From contig DASYXW010000055.1 in NCBI GenBank assembly GCA_035934405.1, positions 1 to 64,000 on the forward strand: a stretch of DNA of 64,000 nt, written 5' to 3'. Numbering within the stretch: position 1 is the stretch's first letter; every line of letters begins with the position of its first letter. The notes under the pieces are model-generated. The model was not told the DNA's origin. It saw only the letters and a list, made by a program, of their open reading frames with translations, and did not search any database. The position numbers were made by a program, and so were the translations under genes. Shown in pieces: positions 58,222-64,000 of the stretch. This DNA is from DASYXW01 sp035934405. Its GTDB lineage: Bacteria; Acidobacteriota; Terriglobia; UBA7540.

Positions 58222-59805
58222 ATGAAAGTCCTCGTTGCTGATGACATTTCCGAACGTGCCGTTCAACTGCTCGAAGCCGAGCGCTCCTGGACCGTTGTCA
58301 ACGTTCCCAAGGTGAAGGCCGTGGTCGCGGACGAGATCCGCGACGCCGACGCGCTCATCGTCCGCAGCGCCACCCCGGTGACGGCGGAGTTGCTGGAGCG
58401 CGCCGGGCGGCTGCGCGTGGTGGGGCGCGCCGGAGTGGGCGTGGACAACGTTGACCTCAACGCCGCCACGCGCCGCGGCATCGTGGTGATGAATACGCCC
58501 GGCGGCAACGCCACGAGCGTCGCCGAGCACGCCTTGGCGCTGCTCCTGGCGCTGGCGCGGCGAATCCCGCAGGCGGACCGTTCGCTCAAGGAAGGGAAGT
58601 GGGAGAAGAAACAGTTTCTCGGGACCGAGTTGCGCTCGAAGACGCTCGGATTGGTCGGCCTCGGCCACATCGGCATGGAGGTGGCGCGACTCGCGCAGGC
58701 CTGTCAAATGGACGTCCTCGCCTGCGACCCCTACGTCCCGGCGATGATGGCGGGCCAGCACAACATCAGGCTCGCGGCTCTTGAAGAACTTCTGCCGGCG
58801 AGCGACTTCATCAGCCTGCACTCGACCTTAACTCCGGAAACTCAACACCTCATCAACGCGCGGACGCTCGGGCTTATGAAGCCGGGCGTGCGCCTCGTCA
58901 ACTGCGCGCGGGGCGAGCTAGTGGATGAGGCGGCGTTGCTCCAGGCGCTCGAAAGCGGGCAGGTGGCGGGCGCGGCGCTCGACGTGTTCGAGACCGAGCC
59001 GCCCCGCGAGGCCGCAGCGCAACTCGCCACGCACCCGAACGTCATCGCCACGCCGCACATCGCCGGTTCTACCGAAGAGGCGCAGGAGACCATCGGCATC
59101 CGCATCGCCGAGCAAGTGCGCGACTATCTCCTCGACGGCGTGGCTCGGAACGCCGTGAACATGCCGTCGATCTCGCCCGAAGAATACAAGAAACTTGAGC
59201 CCTATCTCAAACTCGGGGAGAAGCTGGGGGCGTTTCTCGCCCAGATCTCCCCGCGGCCGCTCGAAGAAGTCCGCATCAGCTATGACGGCGGCCTCGCCGA
59301 CCTCAACACGCACCTGGTTCGCAACGCCGCGCTCAAGGGCATTCTGAACCAGATTCTCGACGAGCCGGCCAATCTGGTGAACTCCGGCGGCCTGGCGCAG
59401 GCGCGCGGCATCGAAGTGGTGGAACTGACGAGCGCGCGGCGCGCGGCGTTCTCCAACTCTCTCGGTATCGCGCTGCGCAGCGGCAACCAGTCGGCCTCCG
59501 CGCTCGGCATGGTGGGCCTCGGGAACACGCTGCGCATTCTGGGCATCAACGACATTGACATTGAGGCGCCACTGCGGGGCACCATTCTCTACATTCGCAA
59601 TCAGGACGTGCCTGGCGTCATCGGACGCGTGGGGACCGTGCTCGGCAACGGCGGCATCAACATCGCTAACTTTGCTCTGGGCCGCAATGTGGAGTCGCAC
59701 GAAGCGATCGGCTTGGTTAACGTTGACAGTGACGTCTCCGCTGCAGCTCTGGACGAAATCCGCGGGATTCCCGCCGTGCGCGCGGCGCTGTTAGTTGAGG
59801 TTTAG
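58222..59805 (+). CDS. serA: D-3-phosphoglycerate dehydrogenase
   Basis: SerA oxidises 3-phosphoglycerate in the first step of serine synthesis. It is the long 527-residue type: substrate/NAD domain with GRAGVGVDNVDLNAATRRGIVVMNTP, GLGHIGMEVARLA near residue 147, NCARGELVDEAAL and the catalytic His in TPHIAGST; then an allosteric substrate-binding domain and a C-terminal ACT domain (ILYIRNQDVPGVIGRVGTVLG) for serine feedback. It forms an operon with the aminotransferase ahead of it. Confidence 0.95.
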   Translation: MKVLVADDISERAVQLLEAERSWTVVNVPKVKAVVADEIRDADALIVRSATPVTAELLERAGRLRVVGRAGVGVDNVDLNAATRRGIVVMNTPGGNATSVAEHALALLLALARRIPQADRSLKEGKWEKKQFLGTELRSKTLGLVGLGHIGMEVARLAQACQMDVLACDPYVPAMMAGQHNIRLAALEELLPASDFISLHSTLTPETQHLINARTLGLMKPGVRLVNCARGELVDEAALLQALESGQVAGAALDVFETEPPREAAAQLATHPNVIATPHIAGSTEEAQETIGIRIAEQVRDYLLDGVARNAVNMPSISPEEYKKLEPYLKLGEKLGAFLAQISPRPLEEVRISYDGGLADLNTHLVRNAALKGILNQILDEPANLVNSGGLAQARGIEVVELTSARRAAFSNSLGIALRSGNQSASALGMVGLGNTLRILGINDIDIEAPLRGTILYIRNQDVPGVIGRVGTVLGNGGINIANFALGRNVESHEAIGLVNVDSDVSAAALDEIRGIPAVRAALLVEV

Positions 59806-59807
59806 CT

Positions 59808-59939
59808 ACAGAGGCACGAAGGCACGGAGAAGCAGAAGGCAGGCCGCAGAACGAGAGCGGCCGGTTGAACGCTGACGCTTTCCTGCTTTCTAATTAGTTT
59901 CTGATTTTGAATTCGCTCCGTGTCTCGGTGCCTCTGTGG
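59808..59939. repeat. Inverted repeat pair between serA and the EVE-like gene
   Basis: Left arm 59808-59830 (ACAGAGGCACGAAGGCACGG) and right arm 59916-59939 (CTCCGTGTCTCGGTGCCTCTGTGG) are inverse complements with few mismatches across 85 bases. The probable GTG start of the next gene lies in the right arm. Related arms are at 32501-32658. Confidence 0.88.
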
Positions 59940-60418
59940 CCAAAGCTTGGGTCTATAAAGTTAATACGAAGCGCGGCTGGGAGTTCGACCAGTACTTCCG
60001 CTCGCGCAGCCGCCAGCCGTACCCGATGGCGAGCGCGGGCTGGATTCGGAGCGCTTCGAGCCTGCGTTACCTGCGCGAAGAAGTGAAGCGCGGCGACCTA
60101 TTCTTGTGTTACGAAACGGATCGCAAGCGCGTGGTGGGGCTGGCGACGGCCGCCTCCGACGGGCGCGACGTCGTCTCCGGGAGCCCCGGCGGTCCGGGCT
60201 CATTGCTCGACTTCTGCCCGCCGAGCCGTGCTGTGCGGCTGAAGAATCCGCTGGCGCGCCGTCCGGATCTCGACCACATCCTGGCCTTCTCGCCGCACCG
60301 CGGCCGGGGAACCGTGCAGCGCATCGACGCCGACGAATTCGCGCGCCTGCGCCGCATCATGCTGCGCAAAAACCCGAAACAGCACCGAGTGCTCGCTCGC
60401 ATCCTGCGTGCTAGCTAG
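59936..60418 (+). CDS. EVE/PUA-like domain protein
   Basis: This 160-residue protein has WVYKVNTKRGWEFDQYF at the start and RGDLFLCYETDRKRVVGLATAAS, the strand pattern of EVE/PUA-like domains, which bind modified bases in RNA or DNA. The start GTG 59936 lies in a repeat arm, and the last three codons (ILRAS then stop) come from the end of the inverted repeat at 60411, so both termini were shaped by inserted DNA. Its ligand is unknown. Confidence 0.65.
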   Translation: MAKAWVYKVNTKRGWEFDQYFRSRSRQPYPMASAGWIRSASSLRYLREEVKRGDLFLCYETDRKRVVGLATAASDGRDVVSGSPGGPGSLLDFCPPSRAVRLKNPLARRPDLDHILAFSPHRGRGTVQRIDADEFARLRRIMLRKNPKQHRVLARILRAS

Positions 60419-61157
60419 CTTCTGCTTATCCGGTTGTTTCAGCAAGACGCTAGTGGTAGCGTAAGGAGTGTCTCGCCCCGCGGTTTCCAAGGGAATCGCA
60501 CCAGTTTCACCGACCGAGTCGGAGATTGCGTCATGAAAGCGCAGAGAAAGATCATCGTTTACATTGCGACGAGCGCGGATGGCTACATCGCTCGGCCAGA
60601 CGGCGATGTCGAATGGCTAAATCGCCGGCCGCGCACGGTCGATTACGGCATGACCGAGTTCTACCCTACGATCGACACCATCCTGTGGGGACGCAAGACC
60701 TACGATTGGATTCTCGCCTATTACAGAAAAAAGGGTAGGAAAAGCGGGATGTTCGACACGAAGCTCGCCAACTACGTCTTCTCCCGGAAACCGCCGAAGC
60801 GGGCGACGCCAGGTGTGGAATTCGTGTCGGAGCCGGTGAAGGCATTTGCGCAGCGTCTGCGCGCCACGCCGGGAAAACACATCTGGATGATGGGTGGCGG
60901 TGGGCTGATCGCCTCGTTCCTCGACGCCGGCGAAATCGACGAGTTCGACATCCACGTCATTCCCACGCTCATAGGTGAGGGCATTCCACTTGTGGCGCCG
61001 CGCCATCGGGACGTCCCGCTTCGCTTACGTTTAGCCAGGAAATACCCCGACGGCGTCGTCCGACTGCGCTACGAGGTCGTGAGTAGCTCCTGAGGATGCG
61101 CCTAATCGCAACATATAGCGGTCTGCTGAAACAACCGGATAAGCAGGAGCTAGCTAG
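60411..61157. mobile_element. Single-gene cassette with 34-bp terminal inverted repeats
   Basis: 60411-60444 (CTAGCTAGCTTCTGCTTATC and 14 more bases) and 61124-61157 are inverse complements over 34 bases with one mismatch, and weaker pairing continues inward for about 12 bases. The ends are CTAGCTAG. The 747-base unit holds only a reductase gene. No target duplication is obvious and no transposase is in the unit, so it would need one in trans. Confidence 0.75.
60533..61093 (+). CDS. RibD C-terminal/dihydrofolate reductase-like protein
   Basis: This 186-residue NADPH-dependent reductase-fold protein has IIVYIATSADGYIARPDGDVEWL, TILWGRKTYDWIL, VFSRKPPKR, IWMMGGGGLIASFL and DIHVIPTLIGEGIPLV, the YyaP/YwjB-type pattern. 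ATG 60533 gives the normal N-terminus. It is the only gene between the 34-bp inverted repeats. Its substrate is unknown; true folate or riboflavin roles should not be assumed. Confidence 0.85.
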   Translation: MKAQRKIIVYIATSADGYIARPDGDVEWLNRRPRTVDYGMTEFYPTIDTILWGRKTYDWILAYYRKKGRKSGMFDTKLANYVFSRKPPKRATPGVEFVSEPVKAFAQRLRATPGKHIWMMGGGGLIASFLDAGEIDEFDIHVIPTLIGEGIPLVAPRHRDVPLRLRLARKYPDGVVRLRYEVVSSS

Positions 61158-61190
61158 AGGGCGCTGAGAGGATAGTTTGAGCTTAGGGCG

Positions 61191-61508
61191 TTAGTCCAAG
61201 TCGATATCGCGCAGAGCAGGCGTCACCGGCTGGTCCTTCGTCTTCTTCAGCGCCTCGGCGAACTTTCGCTCCAGCAACTGCGACTTGATCTTCTCGTCTT
61301 CCGCGCCCTGTTTGAAAAGGGTCTCGCGCCGCGCCGCTTCTTTTTCGAGAAGCTGGGCCACGTGGTCGAGGTCGCGCTCGGGTTTGGCTTTGGGAGGTGG
61401 CTCGTGCGCGATGACCTTGCGCAGTTCCGCATCCACTTCGAGTTGCGCACCGCAGCAAGGGCACATCACGTCGATTGTCTGCGTCGTCGCCGGCTTTTCT
61501 TCGCGCAT
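61191..61508 (-). CDS. Small zinc-finger/coiled-coil protein
   Basis: This 105-residue protein has a single CPCCG motif near residue 17 (IDVMCPCCGAQLEVDAEL), then a charged helix (DLDHVAQLLEKEAARRETLFKQGAEDEKIKSQLLERKFAEALKK). ATG 61508 is preferred over TTG 61526. The short zinc knuckle plus coiled coil suggests a small accessory factor; I do not know its function. Confidence 0.7.
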   Translation of the reverse strand: MREEKPATTQTIDVMCPCCGAQLEVDAELRKVIAHEPPPKAKPERDLDHVAQLLEKEAARRETLFKQGAEDEKIKSQLLERKFAEALKKTKDQPVTPALRDIDLD

Positions 61509-61732
61509 GGCCGCCAGCCCGCTCAAAACTCGAGTGGACGCGGGGTCCTAAAGGGGGTGCGACTCTGAGGCGCCGCAGAGCGGCAGCCAACCAGCGCGAC
61601 GAGGCTTCCATCCCCAATCCTCGTTCTTCAGTACAGGTTCACCCGCGTCCGAGCAGTATTCTAACTCGTTCGCGTTTCGGGCGTCAATTTCTTGCCGGCG
61701 GCAGATACCATGAAAGGGCCAGCCGCCAACGG

Positions 61733-62824
61733 TCACTCGCCCTCACCCGGGAAGGGCGGCGTCAAGCCGGTATAGTCGCCGATCACCTTGGCGTCATAAG
61801 GCGCATTGAGCAGGTCGAAGCTGTCGCCATCGGTATTGATCTGTCCCTGCTGGAAGACGATGGTTTCCGACCGATTGATCTCAATCACCTGGTCGTCAAA
61901 CTGATTGCTGATCAACGTATTCCCATTGCGCAGCCTAATTGCGCGCGTCGGAAGCGGACAGGCCATGCTGCCCGGCTGCGTGTTGGTTACGTACGTGGAG
62001 ACCACCACGCCGGCCATCGTAACCTCGAGCACGCGATTGTTGTTCGAGTCGGTAATCAGGGTGTTGGCGTTCGGCAGCCGGCTGGCAAACGCTGCACCGC
62101 TCAATTGGTTGCCCGTGCAGGAACCGTAGCTCCAGACGATCTGTTTTTGCCGGGTCACCTCGACCACGCGGTTGTTGTTTTCGTCGGCGATCAGGACGTT
62201 GCCGTTGCCCAGGAGCTCCGCGCTATTGGGATTGTTGAGTTGATCGGCGCCACAGCCCGATACGCCCGTCATCCCATATTGCCAGGCGATCTGGCGGCTC
62301 TTCGTCACCTGGATCACCCGCTCGTTGGCTTGATCCGTTATCAGGATGTCGCCGTTGGGCAGATAGGCGTTCTGCACCGGCGTGTTCAACTCATTGAACC
62401 CGGAGCCGCTCACCCCGGCTTTGCCGTATTGCCAGACGATGGCGCCCTGTTCGTCCACCAGCATCACCCGGTTGTCGGGGCAGCCGTTGGTCAGGGGGCA
62501 GCTTGGGTCGGCGCCGGCGGGAGTTCCAGTGCCGGCGATCAGCGTCAGGTTTCCGACGCGCTCTGCGTCATTCGTGCCGACCACTGAGTTCGGGCCGGGG
62601 ATGTACGAGCCATCTCCGAATTGCCACACCACATTGTGCTTGGTGTCTACCTCGATCACGCGGTTGTTGAACTGATCGGCAATCAGAATGTTGCCGGGCT
62701 TGTTGAACCCATCTCCGGCCGCCGCGTTTCCAAGCCGGGCCGTCGCCAGGAGGACCACACCTCCGGCGAGCAGCAGCCCCACGGCCGCTGCGCGAAGCAG
62801 CGTCAATCTCCTATGGCGTTTCAT
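61733..62824 (-). CDS. Exported NHL/PQQ-like beta-propeller protein
   Basis: After a signal peptide (LLRAAAVGLLLAGGVVLLATARLGNAAA) come about seven repeats of NILIADQFNNRVIEVDTKHNVVWQFG type, each giving a propeller blade of about 45-50 residues (for example NGDILITDQANERVIQVTKSRQIAWQYG). It ends in TPPFPGEGE. No catalytic residues are evident; a periplasmic binding or scaffold role is likely. Confidence 0.85.
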   Translation of the reverse strand: MKRHRRLTLLRAAAVGLLLAGGVVLLATARLGNAAAGDGFNKPGNILIADQFNNRVIEVDTKHNVVWQFGDGSYIPGPNSVVGTNDAERVGNLTLIAGTGTPAGADPSCPLTNGCPDNRVMLVDEQGAIVWQYGKAGVSGSGFNELNTPVQNAYLPNGDILITDQANERVIQVTKSRQIAWQYGMTGVSGCGADQLNNPNSAELLGNGNVLIADENNNRVVEVTRQKQIVWSYGSCTGNQLSGAAFASRLPNANTLITDSNNNRVLEVTMAGVVVSTYVTNTQPGSMACPLPTRAIRLRNGNTLISNQFDDQVIEINRSETIVFQQGQINTDGDSFDLLNAPYDAKVIGDYTGLTPPFPGEGE

Positions 62825-63037
62825 GACGGAACCTCCTTAAGTAGGCATCAAATTTGGGCGTCAAAATCGACGCCCGAAACTTCGATTCCGGGCAACGCCC
62901 GGGCGGGGTCACGTCTATGTCCGGGCACTGTAATGCAATTGTAAAAAATTTGTCACGGCGAATGGGGAGAGCGGGATCGACGACCTCTCACGCCCATGGG
63001 GCGAGCGTTTGGCTCCGGACGCACGGGGTCCCCGGAG

Positions 63038-63064
63038 TTGAGCGAGTGGCGCCGGTGTTACAAT
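63038..63064 (+). promoter_or_regulatory. Possible promoter of tilS
   Basis: TTGAGC (63038-63043) and TACAAT (63059-63064) with a 15-base spacer, 24 bases before the ATG. The rest of 62825-63088 shows no gene. Confidence 0.4.
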
Positions 63065-63088
63065 ATCCAAGAAAGGCGGAGCCAGGTC

Positions 63089-64000
63089 ATGCCTCACCGG
63101 CCTGACACTTACACGCGCTGGGTTCTTGAAATGCGGCACGCTCAACTCTTCCAGCCTGGCTGGCGCGTGGGCGTGGCGGTTTCCGGCGGGCCGGATTCCG
63201 TCCTGTTGCTGGATTTTCTCCACCGGCTCGCGGCAGAGGTGGGCCTCTCGATTGCCGCCGTTCACTTCAATCATCACCTGCGCGGCGCGGAGTCGGATGC
63301 CGACGAGCAATTCGTGGGCGATCTTGCCCGCGCCCTGGGAATCGAGTTCATTCACGCCGAGGCCGACACGGCCCGTATCGCTCGCCAACGACACCGCAAC
63401 CTGGAAGCTACGGCGCGCGACCTGCGCTACCGGTTTTTCTTTTCGCTCGTCAATCAGGGCCGGCTGGAGCGAATGGCGACGGCGCACACCGCGAACGATC
63501 AGGCTGAAACCGTCCTGCTGCGCCTCGTGCGAGGCGCCGGCACGCGGGGGCTGGGGGGCATCCATCCCGTGCTCGACGGCAAGATTGTGCGGCCGTTTCT
63601 GAACCTGACTCGCGCCGAGGTGGAAGCCGAAATCGCCCGGCGGAAGCTGCGTTTCCGGGTGGACTCCAGCAATCTTGACACGCGATTCGCCAGGAACAAG
63701 ATCCGGCAGCAACTGCTGCCGCTCATCGAGCGCGAATACAACCCCGGCGCCGTTCGCCTGCTGAAGCAGCTCGCCGATCGTGCCCGTGACGACGAGAGCT
63801 TTCTCGAAAGAGCGTCGGCGGACCGTGCTCAGCCCTGGCTGGTGCGCGAGGGAAACGAGGAGAGAATTCCAACCCATGCCTTGAGCGAATTTCCGCCCGC
63901 CCTCCAGCGGCGGGTTTTGCGGCAGATGATTGCGGCCGCGTGCCGCGGTCCGCACTCGAGCCCCGGAAGAGTGACCTATGACGCGATCGAGGCGCTACGG
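63089..64000 (+). CDS. tilS: tRNA(Ile)-lysidine synthase (3' end outside window)
   Basis: TilS converts C34 of tRNA-Ile(CAU) to lysidine so that it reads AUA. The ATP pyrophosphatase loop SGGPDS is at residues 32-37, with VHFNHHLRGAESDADE, HTANDQAETVLLRLVRGAG and RPFLNLTRAEVEAE following, and FARNKIRQQLLPLIEREYNP before the C-terminal region. ATG 63089 is preceded by GGCGGAGCCAGG. The 304 visible codons are open to the window edge. Confidence 0.93.
   Translation, partial: MPHRPDTYTRWVLEMRHAQLFQPGWRVGVAVSGGPDSVLLLDFLHRLAAEVGLSIAAVHFNHHLRGAESDADEQFVGDLARALGIEFIHAEADTARIARQRHRNLEATARDLRYRFFFSLVNQGRLERMATAHTANDQAETVLLRLVRGAGTRGLGGIHPVLDGKIVRPFLNLTRAEVEAEIARRKLRFRVDSSNLDTRFARNKIRQQLLPLIEREYNPGAVRLLKQLADRARDDESFLERASADRAQPWLVREGNEERIPTHALSEFPPALQRRVLRQMIAAACRGPHSSPGRVTYDAIEALR

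Noticed and set aside
63126..63602. Plus-strand frame of 158 codons
   Set aside because: Wrong frame of tilS; the frame from 63089 has all TilS motifs.
1..64000. tRNA, rRNA and riboswitch genes
   Set aside because: I looked for typical tRNA T-arm and rRNA motifs and for a cobalamin or other riboswitch leader ahead of cobO, serA and the transporters; none was convincing by eye.

Overview
The window looks like a chromosomal piece of an Acidobacteriota-type genome, possibly a metagenome assembly. The DNA is GC-rich. It carries two very large permeases of the Acidobacteria-typical ADOP type (MacB-like with an extra N-terminal helix) next to a PadR regulator, and an Oar-like TonB receptor with a carboxypeptidase-like N-terminal domain. 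It also has a widespread acidobacterial protein family starting with an HSTGPRTPAGKARVALNALRHG-like motif. This assignment is inference; no rRNA or tRNA gene is present to confirm it.

Layout. 1-7.5 kb: the end of an unknown gene, a benzoate-CoA-ligase-type enzyme, and a three-gene OpuB-like ABC transporter divergent from the ergothioneine pair egtB-egtD. 7.7-9.9 kb: a PhoB/PhoR pair with an apparently leaderless promoter. 10-17 kb: PadR and two ADOP permeases with a MntA/HepT toxin-antitoxin pair between them on the other strand. 17.3-25.5 kb: ftsK, uppP, an S41 protease, a Tat-exported class V aminotransferase, RidA, a hotdog thioesterase and a TPR protein. 25.6-31.7 kb: a core cluster rplU-rpmA-obgE-nadD-rsfS-rlmH-cobO-accD-folC. 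31.7-34.3 kb: an acyltransferase, an SDR reductase and a secreted protein. 34.3-39.9 kb: a BNR-propeller/MoaD-like pair split by a foreign insert, then several small regulator operons. 39.9-46 kb: an SSS transporter with its small subunit, a B12 radical SAM enzyme and hslVU. 46-51.6 kb: a fibronectin-III lipoprotein, a TonB receptor and an unknown protein. 51.6-54.1 kb: a DNA methyltransferase broken by a low-GC insert that carries half of a Mu-type transposase. 54.2-64 kb: a ROK regulator, a TPR protein, a class V aminotransferase with serA, an EVE-like protein, a reductase inside 34-bp inverted repeats, an NHL-type propeller and the start of tilS.

Three things stand out. First, the window holds at least twelve short tandem arrays with a period of 7, 8 or 9 bases. 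Many occur as inverted pairs 36-120 bp apart at gene boundaries, and several run into genes, supplying signal peptides, lipoboxes, a start codon or protein termini. Second, the OpuB-like transporter sits head-to-head with egtBD, which makes it a candidate ergothioneine or hercynine transporter. Third, there are two single-gene insertions with recognisable ends: the unknown gene splitting bnr/moaD (a 15-bp direct repeat) and the reductase cassette (34-bp inverted repeats).
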